DNA of 62,076 nucleotides from CANLBN01 sp050298695 (GTDB lineage Bacteria; Pseudomonadota; Gammaproteobacteria; Pseudomonadales; Cellvibrionaceae), in the NCBI GenBank assembly GCA_050298695.1, contig JBNKUQ010000004.1, positions 1 through 62,076 on the forward strand, in the 5' to 3' direction. The position numbers were made by a program, and so were the translations under genes. The notes below the pieces were generated by a model. It saw only the letters and a list, made by a program, of their open reading frames with translations. It did not search any database and had not been told where the DNA came from. Position 1 is the first letter of the stretch. The number at the start of each line of letters is the position of its first letter. Below, one piece after another: positions 1 to 7,843 of the stretch.

Positions 1-447
1 CCAGCAATGAACGCAGGTATTTCAGTCTCTCGTGTGGGTGGTGCTGCTCAAACTAAGATTGTTAAAAAACTATCTGGTGGTATTCGTACCGCACTAGCAC
101 AGTACCGTGAATTGGCTGCATTTGCGCAGTTTGCATCTGACCTTGATGATGCAACCAAAGCCCAGTTAGATCATGGTGAGCGCGTTACCGAGCTAATGAA
201 GCAAAAACAATATTCGCCGTTATCGATTTCACAAATGGGCGTTTTACTTTACGCAGCTAACGAAGGTCACTTAAAAGATATTCCCGTTAATAAAATAGGT
301 GATTTTGAATCCTCTTTATTATCTTACATGGCCAGTGAGCACGGTGAGATGATGAATAGCATTAACGAGTCCGGTAACTATGACAATGATATCGAAGCGA
401 CTTTTAAGTCCGCACTCGATAAGTTTAAAGCTACCCAAACTTGGTAA
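1..447 (+). CDS. atpA: ATP synthase F1 subunit alpha, C-terminal part (5' end outside window)
   Basis: This is the last ~148 codons of the F1 alpha subunit, the non-catalytic nucleotide-binding subunit of the ATP synthase head. The frame is open from base 1, so the gene starts before the window. The visible part begins with the conserved segment PAMNAGISVSRVGGAAQ, which follows the nucleotide-binding domain, and continues through the helical C-terminal domain to a TAA at 445-447. atpG, atpD and atpC follow on the same strand in the usual order, so this is the 3' half of an atp operon. A foldback repeat begins one base after the stop codon. Confidence 0.97.
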   Translation, partial: PAMNAGISVSRVGGAAQTKIVKKLSGGIRTALAQYRELAAFAQFASDLDDATKAQLDHGERVTELMKQKQYSPLSISQMGVLLYAANEGHLKDIPVNKIGDFESSLLSYMASEHGEMMNSINESGNYDNDIEATFKSALDKFKATQTW

Positions 448-448
448 G

Positions 449-578
449 TTATACCCATCGCCTTTCAACTTCTGAGGGTGTTGGCTGCGTGGGCTCACCT
501 CGGTCACATAGTAACACTATGCTCCCGGGGCTTCGCGCACTTGCCGCCTACCCAGAAGTCGAAATCCAAAGGGTATAA
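449..578. repeat. 130-bp MITE-like foldback repeat between atpA and atpG
   Basis: The stretch begins with TTATACCC (449-456) and ends with its exact complement GGGTATAA (571-578). The imperfect terminal inverted repeats extend to about 25 bp, ending ACTTCT on one side and AGAAGT on the other. The interior also folds back: GGCTGCGTGGGCTC pairs imperfectly with the GC-rich segment around 528-547, and CATAG/CTATG form a small apical hairpin. No ORF is present. It looks like a small non-autonomous element or an extended palindromic repeat lying inside the atp operon. The family is not identified. Confidence 0.65.
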
Positions 579-617
579 TGGCCACTGAATTAACAAGACT
601 ACAGTCGGAAAGCGAAA

Positions 618-1478
618 ATGGCAGTCGGAAAAGAAATACGCACACAGATTACGAGTATTAAAAGTACGCAAAAAATTACTAATGCGATGCAGATGGTTGC
701 AGCCAGTAAAATGCGTAAGGCTCAAAATCGCATGGAGTTAGGCAAGCCTTATGCTCAGCGTATTCGTAGTGTTGTGGGTCATATTGCCAATGCAAACCCC
801 GAATATAATCACATGTACCTGCAAGAACGTGAGGTTAAGCGAGTCGGTTTTATTATTGTATCGACAGACAGAGGTTTGTGTGGTGGCCTGAATATCAATG
901 CCTTTAAAGCCTCTGTTAAAGAGATGAAACTATGGTCTGAAAAGGAAGTAGCAATAGACTTATGCTTAATCGGTGCTAAATCTGCTGCTTTCTTTAATAG
1001 TTATGGTGGCAATGTTGTGGCTTCGGTTCGTGATATTGGTGAAGCGCCTTCATTATCTGATTTGATCGGTACGGTTAAGGTAATGCTGGATGCTTACAGC
1101 GAGGAAAAAATAGATCGTTTGTTTTTAGTAAGTAGTGAGTTTATTAATACCATGACGCAAACACCGCAGGTTAATCAACTTTTGCCATTAGAGGCAGATG
1201 ATAATCAAGAGTTAAAACATACTTGGGATTATTTGTATGAGCCTGATGCTAAAGAGATTCTTGATGGCTTATTGATTCGCTATATTGAATCGCAAGTGTA
1301 CCAAGCGGTTGTAGAAAACGCGGCTTGTGAACAAGCGGCTCGTATGATTGCGATGAAAAGCGCAACAGACAATGCGGGTGAAATTATTAATGATTTACAA
1401 TTGGTTTATAACAAAGCTCGACAGGCAGCTATTACCCAAGAACTATCAGAGATTGTTGGTGGTGCAGCGGCTGTATAG
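618..1478 (+). CDS. atpG: ATP synthase F1 subunit gamma
   Basis: This is the 286-residue central-stalk subunit, whose rotation couples proton flow to ATP synthesis. It has the family signatures: an N-terminal helix with IKSTQKITNAMQMVAASKMRKAQ, the central motif STDRGLCGGLN, and a C-terminal helix ending in INDLQLVYNKARQAAITQEL. Length matches the family (about 286-290). The 171-bp gap from atpA is wider than usual for this operon because it holds the foldback repeat. Co-transcription with atpD is expected. Confidence 0.98.
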   Translation: MAVGKEIRTQITSIKSTQKITNAMQMVAASKMRKAQNRMELGKPYAQRIRSVVGHIANANPEYNHMYLQEREVKRVGFIIVSTDRGLCGGLNINAFKASVKEMKLWSEKEVAIDLCLIGAKSAAFFNSYGGNVVASVRDIGEAPSLSDLIGTVKVMLDAYSEEKIDRLFLVSSEFINTMTQTPQVNQLLPLEADDNQELKHTWDYLYEPDAKEILDGLLIRYIESQVYQAVVENAACEQAARMIAMKSATDNAGEIINDLQLVYNKARQAAITQELSEIVGGAAAV

Positions 1479-1542
1479 AGCCAGTAGTTTTAACTGAATT
1501 TATTCAACATTTTTTTAAAAGTAAAATTTAGGGGACTCGGAA

Positions 1543-2949
1543 ATGAGTAGCGGACGTATAGTACAAATCATCGGTGCTGTAATCGATGTGGAATTCCCAC
1601 GTGATGCAGTGCCCAAGGTTTATGACGCGCTGACAGTTAGCGAAAAAGGCCTGACCTTGGAAGTTCAGCAACAACTTGGTGACGGTGTTGTTCGCGCTAT
1701 TGCCATGGGTTCTTCTGAAGGCGTCAGTCGTGGTCTGGAAGTGACTAATACCAACGCCCCGGTCTCTGTTCCTGTGGGTAAAGAAACGCTAGGCCGTATC
1801 ATGGATGTTCTAGGAAATCCTATTGATGAATGTGGCGATATTGGCGCTAAAGAATATATGCCAATTCACCGTAAAGCCCCCGCTTACGATGAGCTTGCTG
1901 CATCAGAAGAATTACTAGAAACTGGTATTAAAGTGATCGACCTCGTTTGCCCCTTTGCTAAAGGGGGTAAGGTTGGTCTATTCGGTGGTGCCGGTGTCGG
2001 TAAAACCGTTAATATGATGGAGTTGATTAACAACATTGCGGTACAACACAGTGGTCTTTCGGTATTTGCTGGTGTGGGTGAGCGTACTCGTGAAGGTAAC
2101 GATTTCTATCACGAAATGCAGGAAGCTGGTGTTGTTAACGTTGAGCAGTTTGATCAATCCAAAGTGGCCATGGTTTATGGTCAGATGAATGAGCCACCTG
2201 GAAACAGATTGCGTGTAGCGCTAACGGGTTTGACCATGGCAGAAAAATTCCGTGATGAAGGTAAAGACGTACTGCTATTCGTGGATAATATTTATCGCTA
2301 TACACTAGCGGGTACAGAAGTATCTGCATTGCTAGGTCGTATGCCATCAGCGGTAGGTTATCAACCAACACTGGCTGAAGAAATGGGTGTACTACAAGAG
2401 CGTATTACCTCAACGAAGACGGGTTCTATTACCTCTATTCAAGCAGTATATGTTCCAGCAGATGACTTAACGGATCCATCGCCAGCAACCACCTTCGCTC
2501 ACTTGGATTCTACCGTTGTACTCTCTCGTGATATTGCCTCAAAAGGTATCTACCCTGCGGTTGATCCATTGGATTCTACTTCACGTCAATTAGATCCTCT
2601 GATTATTGGTAATGAGCACTATGAAGTCGCTCGTGGTGTTCAGTCGGTATTACAGCGTTATAAAGAGCTTAAAGATATTATCGCGATTCTAGGTATGGAT
2701 GAGCTATCAGAAGAAGATAAGCTAACTGTATCTCGAGCACGTAAAATAGAACGCTTCCTTTCACAACCATTTACGGTTGCTCAGGTATTTACCGGTGCCG
2801 AGGGTAAATATGTTTCGCTGAAAGAAACTATCCGTGGCTTTAAAGGCATTCTTGCGGGTGAATATGATAACTTGCCAGAACAAGCTTTCTACATGGTTGG
2901 TGGCATCGACGAAGCGATTGAAAAAGCTAATGCGATGAAACAAGCATAA
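1543..2949 (+). CDS. atpD: ATP synthase F1 subunit beta (catalytic)
   Basis: This is the 468-residue catalytic subunit of F1. The P-loop GGAGVGKT lies near residue 150, followed by GERTREGNDFYHEM with the catalytic glutamate, the Walker B region VLLFVDNIYR, and the DELSEEDKLTVSRARKIERFLSQPF segment near the C-terminus. Length and motif order are normal. The start is supported by a GGGGA-type ribosome-binding site (aggggactcgga) just upstream. It lies between atpG and atpC in the standard order. Confidence 0.98.
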   Translation: MSSGRIVQIIGAVIDVEFPRDAVPKVYDALTVSEKGLTLEVQQQLGDGVVRAIAMGSSEGVSRGLEVTNTNAPVSVPVGKETLGRIMDVLGNPIDECGDIGAKEYMPIHRKAPAYDELAASEELLETGIKVIDLVCPFAKGGKVGLFGGAGVGKTVNMMELINNIAVQHSGLSVFAGVGERTREGNDFYHEMQEAGVVNVEQFDQSKVAMVYGQMNEPPGNRLRVALTGLTMAEKFRDEGKDVLLFVDNIYRYTLAGTEVSALLGRMPSAVGYQPTLAEEMGVLQERITSTKTGSITSIQAVYVPADDLTDPSPATTFAHLDSTVVLSRDIASKGIYPAVDPLDSTSRQLDPLIIGNEHYEVARGVQSVLQRYKELKDIIAILGMDELSEEDKLTVSRARKIERFLSQPFTVAQVFTGAEGKYVSLKETIRGFKGILAGEYDNLPEQAFYMVGGIDEAIEKANAMKQA

Positions 2950-2972
2950 TTAAAGAATAGAGGAAATAAGGC

Positions 2973-3398
2973 ATGGCCATGACAGTTCATTGCGATATTG
3001 TGAGTGCAGAACAGCAAATCTTTTCTGGTTTGGTTGAGATGGTCGTTGCTTCTGGCAGTGAAGGCGACCTTGGTGTTTCCTATGGTCATGCCCCTCTTCT
3101 AACCGGCTTAAAGCCAGGCCCTATTCGCGTTATCAAACAAGGTGGAGAGGAAGAAGTTTACTATATTTCCAGCGGCTACCTTGAAGTACAGCCAAATGTT
3201 GTGACTGTTTTGGCAGATACAGCATTGCGAGCCGATGATATGGATGAAGCCGCGGCACTTAAAGCAAAAGAAGATGCAGAGAAAGCGATCACTAATCAAG
3301 GCGCTGAGTTTGATTATTCTTCTGCAGCGATTCAATTGGCAGAAGCTTCTGCACAATTGAGAACCTTACAAGCCATTCGTAAAAAAATGGGTAAATAA
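2973..3398 (+). CDS. atpC: ATP synthase F1 subunit epsilon
   Basis: This is the 141-residue epsilon subunit, which joins the central stalk to the c-ring and inhibits ATP hydrolysis. The N-terminal beta-sandwich contains the typical segments VHCDIVSAEQQIFSG and GHAPLLTGLKPGPI, and the C-terminus is a two-helix hairpin rich in Ala and Lys. It begins 23 bp after atpD, is preceded by GAGGAAATAAGGC, and ends the atp operon. The 135 bp before glmU are AT-rich with only weak inverted repeats. Confidence 0.97.
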   Translation: MAMTVHCDIVSAEQQIFSGLVEMVVASGSEGDLGVSYGHAPLLTGLKPGPIRVIKQGGEEEVYYISSGYLEVQPNVVTVLADTALRADDMDEAAALKAKEDAEKAITNQGAEFDYSSAAIQLAEASAQLRTLQAIRKKMGK

Positions 3399-3533
3399 AA
3401 AACCTGCCTACAGCAAACAGGATTCAGTTTACAGTCAATAAAATAGAGTGATTTTCTACTATCACCGTTTAATTTAAAGTAAAAAATTACTTTGCTGTTT
3501 TCTGTAGGCTGTCCACTGTAAGCCGGTTTAGTC

Positions 3534-4910
3534 ATGATTGAGATTGTTATTCTTGCTGCGGGTAAAGGTACCCGCATGAAATCCGATTTAGCAAAAGTAT
3601 TACACCCCATCGGCGGAAAGCCAATGATTGCCCATGTATTAGCAACGGCGCAGAGTTTGGGTGATTATCCTATTCACATCATTACCGGTCATGGTGCCGA
3701 TCAAGTCAAAGCGACACTATCAGAAAAAATAACATCGGCTTCATCGCTTGCTTACATTGAGCAAAAACAGCAATTGGGAACCGGTCATGCTGTTCAGCAA
3801 GTATTACCGGTGTTAAACACTCAATCAATAACACTTATCTTATACGGTGATGTTCCTCTTATCAGAACATCTACCCTGCAAAATCTTATAGCAAAAGTCG
3901 ATAACAATAGTTTGGCTTTATTAACTATTAACCTTGAAAACCCCCATGGCTATGGTCGCATTGTTAGAGATAGTGAAAATAAAGTCATAGCCATTGTGGA
4001 ACAAAAAGATGCCAATCAAGAGCAGTTGAAAATTCAAGAAGTTAATACCGGTATTATGGCAGTTAACACTCGTCAGTTGCAGGAATGGTTACCAAACTTA
4101 AGCAATGAAAACTCACAGGGTGAATACTATTTAACAGATATTATCGCAATGGCTGTGGCAGAGGGTATTGAGGTTGCTTGCGAACAAACGAGTGCGGAAT
4201 GGGAAGTCATGGGTATTAATAATCGTCAACAGCAAGCAGAATTAGAACGTATCTATCAAGAAAATAAAGCCCTTGAGCAAATGCAAAATGGTGTAACACT
4301 ATTGGATCCAAAACGCTTTGATTGTCGCGGAACACTTTCCTGTGGCAAAGACGTTGTTATTGATGTTAACTGTATTTTCGAAGGCGAGAACATTTTAGGT
4401 GATGGTGTCAGTATTGGTCCAAATTGCCTTATTAAAGATGCGGTGATTGGAGACAACACAGAAATCAAAGCAAATACTATTATTGAAGACTCAACGATAG
4501 CTGGTGGTTGTCATATTGGTCCCTTTGCTCGCCTAAGGCCTGGTACGAAATTATCTAATGATGCCAAAATTGGTAATTTTGTTGAAACCAAGAAGGCGCT
4601 CGTAGGACAAGGGAGTAAAATTAATCACTTGAGCTATATTGGTGATGCAACCTTGGGTGACCATGTTAATATTGGTGCCGGCACCATTACTTGCAACTAT
4701 GATGGCGTTAATAAACATCAAACCAATATAGAAGATGATGTATTTGTAGGCTCTAATACTTCACTGGTTGCTCCGGTTACCGTTGGCAAAAGTGCCACCA
4801 TAGGCGCTGGTTCAACCATTAGTAAAAGTGTTGAAGAGCACACTCTATCGTTAACTAGAGCACCACAAAGAACAATAACGGAATGGCAACGGCCAAAAAA
4901 GAAAGATTAA
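3534..4910 (+). CDS. glmU: Bifunctional GlmU: glucosamine-1-P acetyltransferase / UDP-GlcNAc pyrophosphorylase
   Basis: This enzyme makes UDP-N-acetylglucosamine for peptidoglycan and LPS. The N-terminal uridyltransferase half starts with the nucleotide-binding loop LAAGKGTRMKSDLAKVLHPIGGKP and contains YGDVPL. The C-terminal half is a left-handed beta helix with hexapeptide repeats (IGDNTEIKANTIIEDS and following) and the acetyltransferase active-site region GNFVETKKA/NHLSYIGDA. Length of 458 residues is normal. It is 12 bp upstream of glmS, so the two sequential steps of amino-sugar synthesis are probably co-transcribed. Confidence 0.98.
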   Translation: MIEIVILAAGKGTRMKSDLAKVLHPIGGKPMIAHVLATAQSLGDYPIHIITGHGADQVKATLSEKITSASSLAYIEQKQQLGTGHAVQQVLPVLNTQSITLILYGDVPLIRTSTLQNLIAKVDNNSLALLTINLENPHGYGRIVRDSENKVIAIVEQKDANQEQLKIQEVNTGIMAVNTRQLQEWLPNLSNENSQGEYYLTDIIAMAVAEGIEVACEQTSAEWEVMGINNRQQQAELERIYQENKALEQMQNGVTLLDPKRFDCRGTLSCGKDVVIDVNCIFEGENILGDGVSIGPNCLIKDAVIGDNTEIKANTIIEDSTIAGGCHIGPFARLRPGTKLSNDAKIGNFVETKKALVGQGSKINHLSYIGDATLGDHVNIGAGTITCNYDGVNKHQTNIEDDVFVGSNTSLVAPVTVGKSATIGAGSTISKSVEEHTLSLTRAPQRTITEWQRPKKKD

Positions 4911-4922
4911 TAGAGAAAGCTT

Positions 4923-6749
4923 ATGTGTGGAATTGTTGGTGCTATCGCGCAACGTAATGTAACAAAAATTTTATTAGAAGGTTTACACCGTTTAGAATAT
5001 CGTGGTTACGATTCTGCAGGCATAGCTGTTATTGATGACAGACAACTTTTCATTCGTAAAGAAGCGGGCAAAGTTGCTAATCTAGAACAACTACTTGTTA
5101 ATGAACCCGCTAAAGGCAATATCGGTATTGCGCATACACGCTGGGCAACTCATGGTAAACCAACACAACATAATGCCCACCCACATTATTCTGATGATAT
5201 CGCCATTGTTCACAACGGTATTATTGAAAACCACATTGAGCTAAAGCAAGGATTAGAGAAAAAAGGCTATCAATTTATTAGCGAAACAGATACGGAAGTT
5301 GTTGCCCATTTAATTAATGATTTTGTTAAACAAGGCGAAACGTTATTTACCGCCGTCAAAAAAAGTACAGAGCGTTGTGAAGGCGCTTACGCACTCGCGG
5401 TCATTGATATAAAGGAACCAGAAAAATTAATTGTTACGAGGGAAGGTAGCCCCTTAGTTATTGGTGTTGGTATTGATGAAAACTTTATTGCCAGTGATCA
5501 GTTAGCATTGAGACAAGTAACGGACCGTTTTATTTTTTTGGAAGAAGGTGATATAGCAGAAGTTACTTTCGATGATATTAAAATTTTTGATGAACACGGT
5601 AAGCCTTGCCAGCGAGAGCAAGTGACCTTATCAGAAGGCGATCAGTCTGCAAGTCGTGGTAAATATCGCCATTTTATGCTCAAAGAAATATATGAACAGC
5701 CCGATGTTATTCGACAAACATTGCAGGGGCGTTTGGGTAAAACACGGGTATTAGAAAATTGTTTTGGTACCAATGCATCTGCTGTATTTGATCAAGTCGA
5801 ACATATTCAAATTGTTGCCTGTGGTACTAGCTTTCATGCAGGGTTAGTATCTAAATATTGGTTAGAAAATTGGGCGGGAATAGCCTGCTCGATAGAAGTT
5901 GCTAGTGAGTTCCGATATCGAAAAGTTATAGTTCCTAAACATAGTTTGCTGATTACTATATCTCAGTCTGGTGAAACGGCTGATACGCTGGCGGCTTTGC
6001 GTAAAGCAAAAAAAGAAGGTTATCTTTCGTCTTTAGCGATTTGTAACGTTGCTAATAGTTCACTCGTTCGTGAATCTGAGTTGTCATTAATGACAGAGGC
6101 GGGTCCAGAAATTGGCGTAGCTTCGACAAAAGCATTTACAACACAGTTAGTGGCATTGCAGTTGCTGACAATTGTTCTTGGTCGACGGCATGGTTTAACG
6201 ACAGAGAAAGAGTCTGATATGGTAAAAGCCTTACACGAATTACCAGACTTATGTGCAGCAGCATTAACACTAGATGCTAGTATAGAAGCTATTAGTGAAA
6301 ACTTTATGGAAAAAAACCACGCATTATTTTTAGGGCGCGGCGTTCACTACCCTATAGCATTAGAAGGCGCTTTAAAATTAAAAGAAATTTCTTACATTCA
6401 CGCGGAGGCGTATCCAGCTGGTGAGCTTAAGCATGGACCTTTGGCTCTGGTTGATAGTGAAATGCCTGTAGTTGCTGTTGCGCCTAACGATGAGCTAATT
6501 GATAAATTAAAATCAAACCTAGAAGAAGTTCACGCTCGTGGCGGACAACTATTCGTGTTTGCGGATACGGAAACTGAGCTTAAAGAAACAGATGATATCA
6601 AAGTCATTCACCTACCAAAAGTGCCTTATGGGCTTACAGCGATTGTCTACACCCTTCCCTTACAGCTTTTGTCTTATCATGTCGCGGTATTAAAAGGTAC
6701 TGATGTAGACCAACCGCGTAATCTTGCCAAGTCTGTTACTGTGGAATAA
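4923..6749 (+). CDS. glmS: Glutamine-fructose-6-phosphate aminotransferase (isomerizing)
   Basis: This enzyme converts fructose-6-P and glutamine to glucosamine-6-P, the first step of UDP-GlcNAc synthesis. Cys2 in MCGIVGAIAQR is the glutaminase nucleophile once the initiator Met is removed. The glutaminase domain includes HTRWATHGKP and HNGIIEN. Two SIS sugar-isomerase domains follow, with CGTSFHAG, SQSGETADTLAAL and the C-terminal signature PRNLAKSVTVE. Length of 608 is typical. I did not identify a glmZ-like RNA or a ribozyme in the leader; the 12-bp gap to glmU leaves no room for one. Confidence 0.98.
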   Translation: MCGIVGAIAQRNVTKILLEGLHRLEYRGYDSAGIAVIDDRQLFIRKEAGKVANLEQLLVNEPAKGNIGIAHTRWATHGKPTQHNAHPHYSDDIAIVHNGIIENHIELKQGLEKKGYQFISETDTEVVAHLINDFVKQGETLFTAVKKSTERCEGAYALAVIDIKEPEKLIVTREGSPLVIGVGIDENFIASDQLALRQVTDRFIFLEEGDIAEVTFDDIKIFDEHGKPCQREQVTLSEGDQSASRGKYRHFMLKEIYEQPDVIRQTLQGRLGKTRVLENCFGTNASAVFDQVEHIQIVACGTSFHAGLVSKYWLENWAGIACSIEVASEFRYRKVIVPKHSLLITISQSGETADTLAALRKAKKEGYLSSLAICNVANSSLVRESELSLMTEAGPEIGVASTKAFTTQLVALQLLTIVLGRRHGLTTEKESDMVKALHELPDLCAAALTLDASIEAISENFMEKNHALFLGRGVHYPIALEGALKLKEISYIHAEAYPAGELKHGPLALVDSEMPVVAVAPNDELIDKLKSNLEEVHARGGQLFVFADTETELKETDDIKVIHLPKVPYGLTAIVYTLPLQLLSYHVAVLKGTDVDQPRNLAKSVTVE

Positions 6750-6781
6750 TGAATAAGAGTCGATAATTTTTAGAGGCGCCC

Positions 6782-7618
6782 TTAAGTTTTAAGCCCCTTT
6801 AGCCCCCGCTTTATTTTTAACAAGTGTTCATTGAGTGCTGGACCACGTCGTTGTGCAACACCAATCGCTAAGACATCAATAACAACGAGATGCACTATTC
6901 TTGAGGACAGGGGGGTATAAATTTCGGTATCCTCTTCAACGTTAATTTCAATAGCAATATCGGCTTTTTCACTTAAAGGCGAGTTGCTAGGACCAATTGA
7001 AATGACTGTCCCCCCTGCCTCTTTAACGAGGGATAAAGATTGCAAGAGAGCAGATGTCCGACCACTTTGTGAAATAGCGACAACCACATCACCTTCTTGC
7101 ATCGATGTTGCCGACATACACTGAATGTGATGATCACTATGGGCAGCAGTGGCTAACTGCAAGCGAAAAAACTTATGCTGAGCGTCAGCGGCAACCGCTC
7201 CCGATGCACCAAAACCAAAAAATTCAACACGTTTAGCGAGAGATAAGGCATTTACGGCTTGAGTAATCACGTTAACTTTAAGTTGATCTCTGACTTTTCG
7301 AATGGTATCCGCAGTTGAGTCGAAAACGCGAAGGCAATAATCCGCAGTAGTATCATATTCATTGACCGTAATTTGGCCAAAGCTGGGTGCAGCAGCAAGC
7401 TCTTGTGCCAGAGTCATTTTAAAATCCTGAAAACCATGACACCCAATAGCGCGGCAAAAACGAATGACGGTAGGCTCGCTCACATTTGCTTTGGACGCTA
7501 AGTCTGTGATGCGCAGGCGAATAACATCACTTAAGTTTTCCAAGACAAAATCAGCAACTTTACGCTCGGACTTTCTTAAAGAAGACTGTTTTTGAACAAT
7601 GGATTGAGTAACTTGCAT
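6782..7618 (-). CDS. hexR: HexR-type RpiR-family transcriptional regulator
   Basis: This 278-residue protein has an N-terminal RpiR helix-turn-helix (SKANVSEPTVIRFCRAIGCHGFQDFK, residues ~43-68) and a C-terminal SIS domain (FFGFGASGAVAADAQHKFFRL, then SQSGRTSALL) that senses a sugar phosphate. The HTH and the FxxFxxxLAxxLA-like region match HexR, the KDPG-sensing regulator of central carbon metabolism in gammaproteobacteria, better than MurR or GlvR. It is convergent with glmS and divergent from uvrD. A palindrome upstream could be its own operator. Which genes it controls here is inferred from the family only. Confidence 0.85.
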   Translation of the reverse strand: MQVTQSIVQKQSSLRKSERKVADFVLENLSDVIRLRITDLASKANVSEPTVIRFCRAIGCHGFQDFKMTLAQELAAAPSFGQITVNEYDTTADYCLRVFDSTADTIRKVRDQLKVNVITQAVNALSLAKRVEFFGFGASGAVAADAQHKFFRLQLATAAHSDHHIQCMSATSMQEGDVVVAISQSGRTSALLQSLSLVKEAGGTVISIGPSNSPLSEKADIAIEINVEEDTEIYTPLSSRIVHLVVIDVLAIGVAQRRGPALNEHLLKIKRGLKGLKT

Positions 7619-7696
7619 TTGATGAATGACCAGAAAAAGCGATAATCTTTGTAATAATTAACTTTGTAGTAAACAACGCATTTTCGCACGACTTTA

Positions 7697-7711
7697 TGTA
7701 GTTTAGCTACA
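7697..7711. promoter_or_regulatory. Candidate HexR operator upstream of hexR
   Basis: TGTAGTTTAGCTACA is a 5-bp inverted repeat (TGTAG/CTACA) around a 5-base centre, lying about 80 bp upstream of the hexR start in the hexR-uvrD intergenic region. Known HexR sites in gammaproteobacteria are palindromes with TGTA...TACA arms, so autoregulation is plausible. A nearby TTGTAATAATTAAC could be a weaker second site. Confidence 0.4.
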
Positions 7712-7843
7712 AAAAAGGCCACGTTGCCAAGAAAACAATAAAAAAGCTGAATAAATTTACAGTATGAGTAGAATATCGGTTGACAGCTTACAACCAACAG
7801 AAAATTATGCAGTGAGCAGTAAACCCAACCAAGGCAAATCTCT

